64,000 nt of DNA from a virus (IMGVR_UViG_3300028569_002586:1-64000), one strand, 5' to 3'. Shown: positions 51,715 to 61,548, numbered from the stretch's first letter. Notes: a model not told the origin generated them from the sequence alone. Numbers and translations are program-made.

Positions 51715-53366
51715 CACTTGGCAACACCATCAATAAACTTATTAAACGATTTAACAATCTTATCTCCAAAGTCTTTTGCTGTTTTCTCTAAAGTCTGATC
51801 AATATTTCCTAATCCAGAGAAATCAAACTTAGGTAGTACACTCAGAAGTTTATTGGCTATGTCATCAAAACTAACATTGAAATTAAAGTTAGGGAAATCT
51901 GATAGATTGAAGTTTGGTGGCAAAAAATTACATATAACTCCTTTGATCTGTTGCGCAGTATTGTATATGGACATTGGGTCGTTAAAGGATGGGAGCCCAC
52001 CATTTATTAGCCCTATGACATCATTTATCGATGTCCCAATTGTGTTGGGCAATAGGAACTGAGCTGTCTCTGTTACAAGACCGGGGATATTATTGCCCTG
52101 ACTAGCAATATTAGTAAGCTGTGACAGCAATGCATTGTCCTGTGATGGTAAGAAATTGGGTATATTAGGCATTTGTATGGCACTGAAGATGGAGTTTGTA
52201 ATAGGTTCTGCAGGTATTATATTAGAGAATTGATACCCAGGTATAAATTTGTTTATGCCCAACTGATCAGTGAATGATGTAATATATTTTGTAGTGTCAA
52301 CATTTAAATTGGAGAGTCCATCAGACAATTTTGTTGAAATTTCAGTTATTTGATCAAAAGCTGCAGGTATTGCAAGGTTTTGCACAGATGGGACACGATT
52401 TACACTTTGGGTGGATTGTTCTTGAGCAGATGTGAGCATATTTGAAAGAACTTTTTTTATGGTTTGCTTGGACCGAACATCTTTAATTTTATTTTGAAGA
52501 AGATCCATATTAACATCAGTGCCTTCCACATCCATTGCAAAGTAAGCATTGTCAATTTTCTGTAAATTTGATTTCTTGATATCTCGCAAATTACATGCAA
52601 TACCATTTGCTATGTTATTGAAATATTGAATGTAGGTGAAAGTTGTGCTGTACAGATCAATTAATCTAAGAAACACCTGGCCAAAGACTTGTGTGTAAGA
52701 AATGTAGTACTTGTAATCAGGTACTAAGTTGAGACCATGGGAGGTCGTGGCATCGACATATGGTGGTGTATCTGAGCTCACAAAATAAACATTGCGTAAA
52801 TTTGCTCTCATGAGCGCAGTTGTTTTTTTGCTCATGTCTTTTGTTAAATTGGATGTGGTTGGGGACACCTTATTTCTCAACTGTACTGGTATGTAGTCTG
52901 GTGCACCGTATATGGTACAGTACATGTCATAAATGGGTGTAACTGAATCATCAAGTTTATTTTCAGTATTAACCAGGGTGCCAATGGAATCACTTATGTT
53001 TTCAAGGTAGTTCTTCTTATTAGATATCTTTTCCTTGATCTTGTCTTTGATTGGTTGAATTAAGCTATCATACCTTTTGGACCAAAATTCTATGTATTCA
53101 TTATCAAGACTGGTGAATTTGTTGTTGTTTAAATCTATAAAAAATTCAGATAAATCTGTAACAGGGTCTCCAGACTGAAGAGAATTATAGTACGATAGGC
53201 TCACATTAACTTGATTTTCAATATCAGCTATTTGATCAAGGTAATCTGAAAAATCTTTTAGTAAGGCAATATCAGAGGTGTAGTTTATATCAGCAAGCTT
53301 GGGCTTGGTAGTTTTTACTACAGTTTTGACATTGGTCTTTTGAGCATTAAATTCTGGTGTAATCAT
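51711..53366 (-). CDS. Hub-cluster structural protein of unknown role (551 aa)
   Basis: The first 300 residues are mostly helical with coiled-coil potential (SDYLDQIADIENQVNVSLSY, YDSLIQPIKDKIKEKISNKK). The later part is Asn/Pro/Phe-rich (NIPNFLPSQDNALLSQLTNI, NFLPPNFNLSDFPNFNFN). It starts 4 bases inside the gp27-like gene, which argues for a hub or central-spike partner. No gp5-like lysozyme or spike motif is present. I do not recognise the family. Confidence 0.6.
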   Translation of the reverse strand: MITPEFNAQKTNVKTVVKTTKPKLADINYTSDIALLKDFSDYLDQIADIENQVNVSLSYYNSLQSGDPVTDLSEFFIDLNNNKFTSLDNEYIEFWSKRYDSLIQPIKDKIKEKISNKKNYLENISDSIGTLVNTENKLDDSVTPIYDMYCTIYGAPDYIPVQLRNKVSPTTSNLTKDMSKKTTALMRANLRNVYFVSSDTPPYVDATTSHGLNLVPDYKYYISYTQVFGQVFLRLIDLYSTTFTYIQYFNNIANGIACNLRDIKKSNLQKIDNAYFAMDVEGTDVNMDLLQNKIKDVRSKQTIKKVLSNMLTSAQEQSTQSVNRVPSVQNLAIPAAFDQITEISTKLSDGLSNLNVDTTKYITSFTDQLGINKFIPGYQFSNIIPAEPITNSIFSAIQMPNIPNFLPSQDNALLSQLTNIASQGNNIPGLVTETAQFLLPNTIGTSINDVIGLINGGLPSFNDPMSIYNTAQQIKGVICNFLPPNFNLSDFPNFNFNVSFDDIANKLLSVLPKFDFSGLGNIDQTLEKTAKDFGDKIVKSFNKFIDGVAKC

Positions 53367-54919
53367 ATGGTATTTTTGTTTAAGAATATGTCTTCATTTA
53401 AGTATGTTTTGACACAAACAACATCATTAAAGTAATTGGCGTTTTCAAATATGTGTTTGACATTCACTATTAAATACACTCCAAGTACTTTTTTATCAAA
53501 ATCAGAGCCTGGCAGGGATGTATCGCGTGTGATGGAGATGAATCTGCCTGCCTGTCTGTGAGTTGATCCTATGACTCTGAAGATAAACACATTATTATTC
53601 ATTACATAGTCATTGAAAAATTTTGATCTGCCAAGAGACAGGCGCTGATCTGCAGATGTTTCAACAGAAGCAAAAATATTTTTAGTATTTTTGTTTGTTT
53701 CTCTATAATTGCCTGCAAGAATTGTGGGGCTGAATTGGCCATTGAAACAATTGATGTAATTGTTTTGTAGTGCATCGAATGTCTGTTTAGAGGCATTGCG
53801 TTCGCTATCAATTTCAAATTGTTTATCATTGTAGCTGTAGAAATGTACTATTTTAGGCACAAGTTCATCTTGAGAAAAGAGACCTGCCATGTTATCAAAG
53901 GAATATGTGCTTATGTTTCCAATGGTTCTAAAGTAAGGAGCAAATTGTGGGCCATAATTTGTACTGAAATTATATGAAGATGATCCGTCTTTGCTTGCAT
54001 TGTAGCCAGTTATTTTATATTCTTCTAAAAAGTATACACCCGGGGCTCCTGTGGCTTTATCCACTGCATTATCAAAATATTTTTTAAGGCTTATGAGAGA
54101 AAATTCTTTGGGGTAGCGTTCAAATCTTAGAACTCCAGGATCAAAATTTGATTCTCTATTAGAGACATGACGAGATAACAGATAATTGAGACTGTCAATA
54201 GCTTTGTATTGTGCTGGAGCAGAAAAAAAGATGGACGTTGATCCTTCATCAAAATCTTTACTGAAAGCAGGTATTGCTCCTTCAGCATCATCAAAAGAAT
54301 TCTTTAAGAGCTCCTTGATTGCAGTACCTGTTTTAATTGCTCTATCACCATTGGACAAATCTTCAATGTCTGCTGTGTCTACTGTATTAGCTGTTGAAAA
54401 GTATGAATTTTTTTCACGTAAAATTTCATAATTATAATCCCAGAAATAGAATTTTTTAAGTTTGGTATTTAAGCTGTCCCCTTTGATATCTTCTTCATTG
54501 TAAATCGAAAACTCAAAAAACAGTAAAAAATGCTGCAAAACATCCTCACTGTAATTGTAACTTGTATTTTCATCGAGCTTGGGTAATACCACAACACGCA
54601 GAACATCTCTGCAATCGCCTTTGAGAAAAAATTGATCTGTTGACGTGTTTTGTGAAGCACCAGGAATATAGGATTGAGGGTTGCCTGTTTCTTTTAAATT
54701 TAAATAGGTTTGCTCCAGGTTATCAAATTTATTATCCAGTACTATGTACCCTTTGTGAAAAGGAGATTCAAAATCATCCTCAATGACTAATTGTTTGATG
54801 GAATCAGGGTTTACTTGCTTCAATCTGCCATCAAATGTCACCAGATGCACATTAAACAGGTAATAGTTGTTGTTAATCTGATAAGGGAAGTCATTAAATA
54901 AATTTTGATCAAGTTTCAT
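53363..54919 (-). CDS. 27: Baseplate hub protein, gp27-like
   Basis: The 518-residue protein ends with the gp27/D-type hub pattern: STHRQAGRFISITRDTSLPG followed by KKVLGVYLIVNVKHIFENAN and YFNDVVCVKTY (the xRxAGxxIxLxxxS...GxYLIxxVxHxF motif). Upstream are two tube-like domains, as in T4 gp27 (391 aa), with an insertion. The hub trimer joins the tail tube to the central spike. The neighbouring genes (gp53-, gp48-, tape measure- and gp26-like) fit. Confidence 0.82.
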   Translation of the reverse strand: MKLDQNLFNDFPYQINNNYYLFNVHLVTFDGRLKQVNPDSIKQLVIEDDFESPFHKGYIVLDNKFDNLEQTYLNLKETGNPQSYIPGASQNTSTDQFFLKGDCRDVLRVVVLPKLDENTSYNYSEDVLQHFLLFFEFSIYNEEDIKGDSLNTKLKKFYFWDYNYEILREKNSYFSTANTVDTADIEDLSNGDRAIKTGTAIKELLKNSFDDAEGAIPAFSKDFDEGSTSIFFSAPAQYKAIDSLNYLLSRHVSNRESNFDPGVLRFERYPKEFSLISLKKYFDNAVDKATGAPGVYFLEEYKITGYNASKDGSSSYNFSTNYGPQFAPYFRTIGNISTYSFDNMAGLFSQDELVPKIVHFYSYNDKQFEIDSERNASKQTFDALQNNYINCFNGQFSPTILAGNYRETNKNTKNIFASVETSADQRLSLGRSKFFNDYVMNNNVFIFRVIGSTHRQAGRFISITRDTSLPGSDFDKKVLGVYLIVNVKHIFENANYFNDVVCVKTYLNEDIFLNKNTI

Positions 54920-55281
54920 CTTAAATTGTTACCAACTTCATTTAATACATTCTTAACAGCATAAGGGTTCAGTATCTTCAATACAGTTCCTATGGCAGGT
55001 GCTTTGATAGGATTATCAATCTTATTAAGCAAACATATTAACCACCACAATTCAATGGTTTGATACACATTAAAACTTATCGCTGTCCAGGGCAATGATT
55101 GTTTCACTGTGATATATGTAATTTGTGTGTTATCAATATTGTCTGGAAAGTTTATAGATTTGAGAAGATTGTAATAGTATTGCCCAGTCTTCAGATCATA
55201 CACTTTAAAGATATTTTCATACCTCTGGTTGTTAAGTTTGGGCAGATCTTGAATAGAATTCTGGTATTTACCTAAATCCAT
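54916..55281 (-). CDS. 53: Baseplate wedge protein, gp53-like (short)
   Basis: The 121-residue protein has YQTIELWWLICLLNKIDNPI, the LysM-like core of the gp53 family (ExWWxIxxxNxIxDP), then GTVLKILNPYAVKN. T4 gp53 is 196 aa, so this is a short form. It joins wedges in the baseplate. Its stop overlaps the hub gene by 4 bases. The ATG is 6 bases after a CATAAATA octamer. Confidence 0.68.
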   Translation of the reverse strand: MDLGKYQNSIQDLPKLNNQRYENIFKVYDLKTGQYYYNLLKSINFPDNIDNTQITYITVKQSLPWTAISFNVYQTIELWWLICLLNKIDNPIKAPAIGTVLKILNPYAVKNVLNEVGNNLR

Positions 55282-55287
55282 ATGAAT

Positions 55288-55295
55288 TATTTATG
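55288..55295 (-). promoter_or_regulatory. Late-type promoter CATAAATA
   Basis: Octamer 6 bases before the ATG at 55281 on the minus strand. Confidence 0.55.
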
Positions 55296-55327
55296 AATAA
55301 ATGTATTTTATAAACTCATAGACCAGG

Positions 55328-56713
55328 TCAGATGAGGTTATTGAGTGCTTCTGAACTAGCCGTATTCTGTGGAGATGAGGCATTATCTGATATGAATGTG
55401 TTGTTGAAAAGGTTATTGCCATTGGTATCAGTAACATTCACTATATTTTGTTGTGCAGCAAGGTTATATGTGTAAGCCATGAAATTCTTTGTCTCAGCAA
55501 CTAATGACTGCAGGGTAATTTTGACTTGATAAGCATCAGGTATGATGGCTTCAATTTGTTGATCACTGTATGTTACTTGTTCACTTATGATCTGTCTTCC
55601 AGGCACAAAGCTGTTGGGTGCACCATTGGATTGACCAGATGTTGTGGGTGACACAAAGATGGAGTTGCGTTGAGGCAGTGAAAAGTTGACAGTTCTTCTG
55701 GATCCTTTGAAAGATACCTGCATGTCTGAAATATAACAGTAGGGTAGAAACTTTTGACCTGGTATTTCGACTTGATACAGCACAGGTGGTTCAATAACAG
55801 TACGATTCAATCTTGAAGGCTTATTTTGATACAGCAACAAGAATATTAACTGCCAATTTTTAATGACATCATCAAATGTAGCAGAACCAGTGTTGATCAA
55901 GGGAAAAGAAACTGTGAGTGATTCACCTGTTTGTGGAAAATTGTAGAATTTGGCTCTTTCTTGAAAGGAGAATCCAAAAGGTTGTTGAACAATGCCGGCA
56001 AGGGAAGCAAATTCAGCGATCCCGCCTGCAATATTGGCAAAAGGACTGGCAGGTGAATCATCACCAAATTGGTTGCTGCTGCTATTGAGATAATCCTCAA
56101 AATATGGTAGTATATAAGTGAATCCAGTTGGTTCTGTGATATAAAGATCTTTGTACGCCTTTAATAGCTCATTGTTCATTAAAAAATTATCATCATCTGT
56201 TGCATTCTTGATGTCTTGCACAATTTGTGAATTACCAGCTACATTTTGAAATGTTTGACTGCCTGCTTGCTGTAAATTGGATGCAAGGCCTTGAAGAGTT
56301 TTAAAGAAACTGGAATTAGCTATGCCTTGTGCCACAGTTGAACTGCTTTTGATGTAATCTATGACTCTGGATGTACCTTCAATGGAAGCACCAAATGATG
56401 ATTTGATTTGTGAAATTAAGGAGTTAGTTTTTAATCTTTTTTCTCTCAAATATATGGCTGGTACCTCCAGTCTGTTGGGTGTTCCTTTTTTGGAATATGT
56501 CCAATAAAAATCATTTACTACGTCAATAATTTGAGAAGATCCACCAGGTGGTTTTAAAACAGGTGGGTTGCTTTCAAGGACTTGTTGTTGTTGTGTTGCA
56601 AGTAGATTGCTATTAGAATTATTAACAAAACCGCTTACATTAGGCCCAGAACCAAGCAATCCATAGAAAGGATTCGAGGCAGTAAAGTCCTTGACAAATA
56701 AAGATTCAGCCAT
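55328..56713 (-). CDS. 48: Baseplate tail-tube cap protein, gp48-like
   Basis: The 461-residue protein has a variable first half (Ser/Asn/Gln-rich) and a tube-cap-like second half: LVSFPLINTGSATFDDVIKN-type strands, YCYISDMQVSFKGSRRTVNF and IPDAYQVKITLQSLVAETKN. The ending resembles T4 gp48 (364 aa), where a similar strand pair precedes EITMREIITLNR. gp48 caps the hub and starts tube growth. Its context between the tape measure and gp53 supports this. It starts at ATG 5 bases after CCTAAGTA. Confidence 0.68.
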   Translation of the reverse strand: MAESLFVKDFTASNPFYGLLGSGPNVSGFVNNSNSNLLATQQQQVLESNPPVLKPPGGSSQIIDVVNDFYWTYSKKGTPNRLEVPAIYLREKRLKTNSLISQIKSSFGASIEGTSRVIDYIKSSSTVAQGIANSSFFKTLQGLASNLQQAGSQTFQNVAGNSQIVQDIKNATDDDNFLMNNELLKAYKDLYITEPTGFTYILPYFEDYLNSSSNQFGDDSPASPFANIAGGIAEFASLAGIVQQPFGFSFQERAKFYNFPQTGESLTVSFPLINTGSATFDDVIKNWQLIFLLLYQNKPSRLNRTVIEPPVLYQVEIPGQKFLPYCYISDMQVSFKGSRRTVNFSLPQRNSIFVSPTTSGQSNGAPNSFVPGRQIISEQVTYSDQQIEAIIPDAYQVKITLQSLVAETKNFMAYTYNLAAQQNIVNVTDTNGNNLFNNTFISDNASSPQNTASSEALNNLI

Positions 56714-56718
56714 AATAA

Positions 56719-56726
56719 TACTTAGG
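56719..56726 (-). promoter_or_regulatory. Variant late promoter CCTAAGTA
   Basis: TAAGTA-type octamer 5 bases before the ATG at 56713 on the minus strand, overlapping the end of the tape measure gene. Confidence 0.4.
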
Positions 56727-58914
56727 CAGGCATTCCTGGACTACGTCCTAGCCGGCTCCTGTAAGTTGATCCAGTATAAGTATCAGCATTAATAATATTG
56801 TTGTTTACTGAGTTGTTGACGAAGGCGCCACCTGTTCCAGCTTGATCTGCCATGGTCTCATTAGAAGATACAAGCTTTCCAAGCAGTTCTGTATGTTTTC
56901 TGTTCTCAAGTACACTGCTTTCAGTTAATTTTTGCTGGTCAGCAAAAGTTTTTTGAATCATTTCAGCAATTTTTCTGTAGTTAGCATCAATCTTGCCCTC
57001 AATGGAGTCAAAGATATTGGTTTTCTTAAAAGCTACTACAGTATCTTGACTGGAGAATGCAATAGGTGGTTGATTGGGACGGGATATGAAATCTTGCTGC
57101 ACTTTTGCAGGTAGCCCAGGCTGTGTAGGTGCAGGTAGCCTAGGCTGTGTAGGTGCAGGTAGCCCAGGCTGTGTAGGTGCAGGTACTGTGGTGATATTGC
57201 CTAGTCTATCGAGTTTTAAGTTGTTTAAATTCTCGATTGCACGTTTTACATCATCTCCACCGCCCATGCCAATGGCCTTGAATAAATTTTTAATTGATTC
57301 TGCGTTTTTATTCAATCGATCACCATCTAGTTGTTCATATTTTCTGATGGTTTCATATGGTGATTCTTTGCCAGTGACCCAATTCATGAATTTAGTAACG
57401 CCTCCTGTTAAAGCAGTTGCAAATCCGCCTATGGATTGCAGAGTTAATGCACCAAATAGTGCTGTGATGCCACCAGCAACACTCATTAAATTGCTGCCAT
57501 CCATTTTGGAGTACTTTTCAAACAAAGCTTGTAAGTCGTAATATGAATCCATTGTATAGTCTAATGCTTTGCCGATCATCAAAATGGAACCAGCAATTGC
57601 TGCACCACCCAAGAAGAAGACTCCTATGCCTTGAAGTGCAGCTGGACTGGCTAACAATCGTGCAGCTGCAAGCCCACCAAAGAGAGCAGTAAGTGCAGCA
57701 CCACCTTTGCCTATAGTCTCCCAATCAATGCCTTGAAATTTTATTAAAGCGTCAGCTGTGCTGTCAAGATATTTAACTACAGTGAATGCCATGCCACCAA
57801 CAGCAAAAAACCCCAGGAGATCTTTGAAGTTTGCTCCTTGAAATGATTTGCTTGTGAAAGTCAATGCAGCAAAGAGCCCAGCAATTGCTACTGCGCCTTT
57901 GCCTATGGTTTCCCAAGAAATGTTTTGATACATGGCAAAGCTTTCTGCTAGTTTTTTGAGACCTTCGGCAATTAACAAGAAAGCACCACCAGCAGCTAAT
58001 CCTTTCCAGCTACCCAATGTACCGGTTACTAGACTCAAGGCTTCCTTTGCTGCAAACCATACTCCAACAGCCACAGCAATGGTACTAATCTTATCAGCAA
58101 TGGTGAGTTGATTGAACTCTTTGCCCAATTCAATTAAATCATGTGCAAAACCTGTGACTGTTTCTCTTATGACTGGTAATTTGGTTAATAGTATATCTAA
58201 CAGCTTTGGCAAGGCATTGGTAAAGAAACTATCAATGCTAGTCATGACTCTATCGAACAAGCTTTTGATAGTAGCATCAAGCTCTTGCAAGAAAGGTAAA
58301 ATATTCTTTGATAGAGTATCAGCAATTGTAGGTAAATTTTCCTTGCCAGATCTTAACATCAGGTCTACAGCCTTAGCAATTTTTTCTATATTTTTTACAA
58401 TGTAGAAAGCTAGTGCCAATCCACCTGCAGCAAGTAAAAATGGTACAATCTTGTTTAATGCACCCACAGCTCCAAATGCACCGCCAATTATGTCGCCAAG
58501 GAAACTGAATATACCACCTTTGCCACCAGCAGCTTTCTTGCTATCCTTTGAAAGCTGATCAAAAAAATCAGGCAAAACTGTTTTTAAAGTTTTTTCCAAC
58601 CCTTTAAAACTTTTTTTATCAAGAGTAACCAGTAGAGGTGTTGTCTTGTCTTTGACTTGCTGTTTACCATCAGCATTAGCTGTTAAATCTAACTCTTCAA
58701 ATTCTTTTTTAAAAATTTTTGCTATTTTTTGAATCTTCTTCTTTTCCCTGCCTGTCATTTTATCAGTATCTTTATCAGTCTCAAGCGCAGAAACCATAGC
58801 AGCGGTAATATCTTTTTCAGAGAGCTGCTGAGGCTTGCTTTTGGCAAGCTTATCTAAAGAAGATGATATGCTATCAAGCTTCCTTATGAGAACTTCAAAA
58901 TCTTGTGGGTCCAT
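56722..58914 (-). CDS. Tape measure-like protein (gp29-like position)
   Basis: This protein of about 730 residues has N-terminal coiled coils (MDPQDFEVLIRKLDSISSSL) and several hydrophobic Gly/Ala-rich helices (PFLLAAGGLALAFYIVKNIE; later repeated GKGAVAIAGLFAALTF and GKGGAALTALFGGLAAARLL), features of tape measure proteins. Near 600-625 lies a repeat of the 8-residue unit APTQPGLP. T4 gp29 is 590 aa; tail length could scale with this longer protein. The ATG at 58914 is preferred over an upstream TTG. Sequence homology to gp29 itself is not evident. Confidence 0.65.
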   Translation of the reverse strand: MDPQDFEVLIRKLDSISSSLDKLAKSKPQQLSEKDITAAMVSALETDKDTDKMTGREKKKIQKIAKIFKKEFEELDLTANADGKQQVKDKTTPLLVTLDKKSFKGLEKTLKTVLPDFFDQLSKDSKKAAGGKGGIFSFLGDIIGGAFGAVGALNKIVPFLLAAGGLALAFYIVKNIEKIAKAVDLMLRSGKENLPTIADTLSKNILPFLQELDATIKSLFDRVMTSIDSFFTNALPKLLDILLTKLPVIRETVTGFAHDLIELGKEFNQLTIADKISTIAVAVGVWFAAKEALSLVTGTLGSWKGLAAGGAFLLIAEGLKKLAESFAMYQNISWETIGKGAVAIAGLFAALTFTSKSFQGANFKDLLGFFAVGGMAFTVVKYLDSTADALIKFQGIDWETIGKGGAALTALFGGLAAARLLASPAALQGIGVFFLGGAAIAGSILMIGKALDYTMDSYYDLQALFEKYSKMDGSNLMSVAGGITALFGALTLQSIGGFATALTGGVTKFMNWVTGKESPYETIRKYEQLDGDRLNKNAESIKNLFKAIGMGGGDDVKRAIENLNNLKLDRLGNITTVPAPTQPGLPAPTQPRLPAPTQPGLPAKVQQDFISRPNQPPIAFSSQDTVVAFKKTNIFDSIEGKIDANYRKIAEMIQKTFADQQKLTESSVLENRKHTELLGKLVSSNETMADQAGTGGAFVNNSVNNNIINADTYTGSTYRSRLGRSPGMPA
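57107..57184 (-). repeat. 24-bp tandem repeat (three copies plus part of a fourth)
   Basis: Units start at 57107, 57131, 57155 and (partial) 57179. They encode the 8-residue unit APTQPGLP (one copy with R for G). The repeat length is a multiple of three, so copy-number change keeps the frame. Confidence 0.85.
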
Positions 58915-58948
58915 GCCTATCAATACTTAGTAAAAAGTACCAATAGAA

Positions 58949-59716
58949 CTATTCTTTAAAGAAGAAAGCGGAATCAATTGTTATGTTGTATTTTTCTTGT
59001 GCGTCAACCACTTCTAGAAGTTTTAACTCTGTCTCTCTTACAGCAGTCACGTGTTTTACAAGTTTGTAATTAAGAGACATGGGCAGGGTTTCAAAGGTCT
59101 TTAATTTTTGATCAAAGCTGAGTGTGTTTAGATCAATCTTTACCATGTCTGTGCCACTTTTAAAATTAATTTCTTTAACATATTTGATTAGTTCAATGAC
59201 AAACAGCTCACCTATTACTTCTCTAAGCTTCTGCTCATCCTTAAGCTTGTCAAAAAGCTTTTTAACTTCTAGATTTATTTTGGTATCTTCATCCAATGTT
59301 GGTGTTTTTGTTGTTAAGGAAATGTCTCCTTCCTCGAGAATGGGGTGATTAGCATTTGTTGGTACATTTGCATTTGCAATGACACTAGTAATAGTGGTTT
59401 TAAACTCTTTGCCGTCCTTAGTGAGTGTAATGTCGTCTCCAACAGATTTTTTACGCAAGTTGAGAAGAATTAGAGGTTTATCTGTGACAAGGTATTCTTT
59501 TGGTTCTGCGCTGTTTGCTTTGATTATGTCATTGGTTGCTATGGAGAATGTTAATGATGCAAGCAAGCCATCCACTGCAGATTTGATTATCTCTTTTTGT
59601 TGCTTGATGTTGAGCGGGTGAAACTTGGCAGTTGCACCAGCAGAAGGCACATAACTCTCCACCCATTCAGAAGACACAATTTGTTTGAGCTTATCTAAGG
59701 AAGTTAAATCTGACAT
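58949..59716 (-). CDS. 26: Baseplate hub-assembly protein, gp26-like (T4_baseplate family)
   Basis: The 255-residue protein begins MSDLTSLDKLKQIVSSEWVE and has AKFHPLNIKQQKEIIKSAVD (26-45), the conserved start of the phage T4_baseplate family (KFxPLxxKQQKxLLxSxxDG). The later part is helical (VKKLFDKLKDEQKLREVIGE). The gp26 type (208 aa in T4) belongs to the hub assembly. The order with the tape measure and gp51-like gene fits. Octamer TTTAAATA lies 6 bases upstream. Confidence 0.75.
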   Translation of the reverse strand: MSDLTSLDKLKQIVSSEWVESYVPSAGATAKFHPLNIKQQKEIIKSAVDGLLASLTFSIATNDIIKANSAEPKEYLVTDKPLILLNLRKKSVGDDITLTKDGKEFKTTITSVIANANVPTNANHPILEEGDISLTTKTPTLDEDTKINLEVKKLFDKLKDEQKLREVIGELFVIELIKYVKEINFKSGTDMVKIDLNTLSFDQKLKTFETLPMSLNYKLVKHVTAVRETELKLLEVVDAQEKYNITIDSAFFFKE

Positions 59717-59722
59717 TACTAT

Positions 59723-59730
59723 TATTTAAA
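59723..59730 (-). promoter_or_regulatory. Late-type promoter TTTAAATA
   Basis: Octamer 6 bases before the ATG at 59716 on the minus strand. Confidence 0.5.
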
Positions 59731-59738
59731 CTAGGTGT

Positions 59739-60605
59739 CTATTTTGCAACATTTTTGCCGAGTGGCACACTCTTGGTTTCATTAGCTCTCTTTATTTCTT
59801 CTTGTTCTTTTATGTATAGATTTAGCATAAGTGTTGATTCAGCAGGTGTTAATTCATAGTAATCAGAAAGACTTGCATGAATTTTATTTGTAAAGATATA
59901 CATCAGATTGTAGAAATTGAGTAAGCTGTCTTTGAATACACTGGATAGCAATCCAAATCCTGTATTTTTAAACAGACTCAAATCTATTTGTTCCAGTTGA
60001 AAATTTTTATCTTCTTTTATCAAAGGGTATTTGTTTAAAATATTTTCTAGATTATCAAAAAAATGTTTTGCTTGAGTGAAAATAGTGCCTGGAAGATTGT
60101 TGATGTATTCTTTTTTTATTTGTGCATCCAATTTGCTAAAAAATATGGTTTCCCTGTCAAGGGTGATATATTCTATGCAATCTTCAATTATGTTATCAAA
60201 AGAAGGGTAATACAACTCTTTTGGTATATTGAACCCCACAACAATGTTGCTACAGTCTACAGTGGCTTTTAGCTGTATTGTCTCAAGTTGTTTGTAAATT
60301 GAATAAATGTCAATTTTTTTACTAAATTTAATTTTATCTTTGGATTCAAATTCTATATCTGGTGCAATGCAAATGCTTCTCAGTGTTAGAAGGATGATTA
60401 GCTTATCTATAAAATTTAAATTTACATATTCACTTTTTTCAATAACCAAATCAAATATAATGGAATTAAAGTAGTCATTTAAATTGTTAAAATCTTGATT
60501 TTGTATGAACTTGAGCAAGTTGAAATACTGTTTATTCTTAAGTTGTAAGAAATTTATAGTTCTGTTGTCTGTAATCTTTATGGGTATGAAGAAATCTTTG
60601 ATCAC
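59739..60605 (-). CDS. Hub-assembly protein, possibly gp51-like
   Basis: The 288-residue protein starts at GTG (60605) as MIKDFFIPIKITDNRTINFL, is Lys/Asn/Phe-rich and mostly helical, and ends with a Glu/Lys tail (LMLNLYIKEQEEIKRANETK). Its place between gp26-like and tube genes is that of T4 hub-assembly factors such as gp51 (249 aa), but similarity is only contextual. A TTTAAGTA octamer lies 5 bases upstream. Confidence 0.5.
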   Translation of the reverse strand: MIKDFFIPIKITDNRTINFLQLKNKQYFNLLKFIQNQDFNNLNDYFNSIIFDLVIEKSEYVNLNFIDKLIILLTLRSICIAPDIEFESKDKIKFSKKIDIYSIYKQLETIQLKATVDCSNIVVGFNIPKELYYPSFDNIIEDCIEYITLDRETIFFSKLDAQIKKEYINNLPGTIFTQAKHFFDNLENILNKYPLIKEDKNFQLEQIDLSLFKNTGFGLLSSVFKDSLLNFYNLMYIFTNKIHASLSDYYELTPAESTLMLNLYIKEQEEIKRANETKSVPLGKNVAK

Positions 60606-60610
60606 ATGAA

Positions 60611-60618
60611 TACTTAAA
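60611..60618 (-). promoter_or_regulatory. Variant late promoter TTTAAGTA
   Basis: TAAGTA-type octamer 5 bases before the GTG at 60605 on the minus strand. Confidence 0.4.
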
Positions 60619-60639
60619 ACAAAGTATCAAAATAACAAA

Positions 60640-61548
60640 TTATAAGAAAGCGTAAGGGTTTATTGAGCCAATACCGTTTTGGAAGGAAGTTATTCTTGGA
60701 ATTTGGCCAGTTGATATTCTGTTGATAATATCTGCAACAGGCAGATAAAGATTGTTTTCAACAGTATAGTTGCTGTATGTCCAGCGTGTGTTGTAAATCT
60801 GTTGCTTTTCATCAGAGTACTCCAAAGTCTGTGTACTGATACTGTAAGGAGCACAATTGTAAAAGGTATACACTTTGCGAGGTATCATAGACACACCATT
60901 GTATGTTCTAGTGTATTGTAACAAGGTCATGTTAGCTTTCATGTTATACTGATCTTTTTTTCCTGGCCTGTCACCTGGTCTGGCAGCCAATCCAAAATGA
61001 GAGGTGAGAATTGTCCAGGGTCTCAGGACAAAGTCAACAAACGAAGTATTTGTTTCGCGAAAATCAATTGCTAATTCAGGAAATGTGTCTGTTCTTCTGC
61101 CTCCTAAAATACCAGGTAAGAATCCTCTGTTGTTTGGTACACTGATTGATTCAGGTGCAAATTCTTCCACAGGAACTGTAACAGAATATGCAAAAAGACA
61201 TCCAACTATTTTCTGCAATGGGAAGCTTTTTAAAATGGTAGCAGCAGTGGATATATCAAAACCTTTTTTACTGCCATCTACTCGTTCCAATCCTTGTATG
61301 ACTTGTGTTCTTATGGCTGCTGGATAGTTGTCAATGACAATAACCCATTGGGTTGACATGGGAATCGAGGTAAACCAAGATTCCATTTGTGTGAGAAAAT
61401 AATCTCTAACACTAATAATGGGCACACCAGGAATATTGAAGCCAAATAGATTGATTGCTTGAGGTGCAAATAGTGTGTTGGTACCATTGCCAAGGCCGGT
61501 AAAATTCTGTCCAAGCGAATTTAAAGCATCGGTAAGAGGGTTATTCAC
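60640..61548 (-). CDS. Tail-tube-fold protein (gp54-like tube initiator or second tube subunit)
   Basis: The 302-residue protein starts at GTG (61548) with MNNPLTDALNSLGQNFTGLG. Strands such as ISVPNNRGFLPGILGGRRTD, FVDFVLRPWTILTSHFGLAA and RKVYTFYNCAPYSISTQTLE follow the tube-protein fold (outer and inner sheet with RPW...SHxGL). T4 gp54 (320 aa), which starts tube polymerisation, is tube-like and of similar size. It lies directly beside the tube gene, which argues for a tube-end role. A CTTAAATA octamer lies 5 bases upstream. Confidence 0.6.
   Translation of the reverse strand: MNNPLTDALNSLGQNFTGLGNGTNTLFAPQAINLFGFNIPGVPIISVRDYFLTQMESWFTSIPMSTQWVIVIDNYPAAIRTQVIQGLERVDGSKKGFDISTAATILKSFPLQKIVGCLFAYSVTVPVEEFAPESISVPNNRGFLPGILGGRRTDTFPELAIDFRETNTSFVDFVLRPWTILTSHFGLAARPGDRPGKKDQYNMKANMTLLQYTRTYNGVSMIPRKVYTFYNCAPYSISTQTLEYSDEKQQIYNTRWTYSNYTVENNLYLPVADIINRISTGQIPRITSFQNGIGSINPYAFL

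Noticed and set aside
53602-54660. Other-frame ORFs in the hub gene region
   Set aside because: Shadow frames of the gp27-like gene with no domain or start signal.
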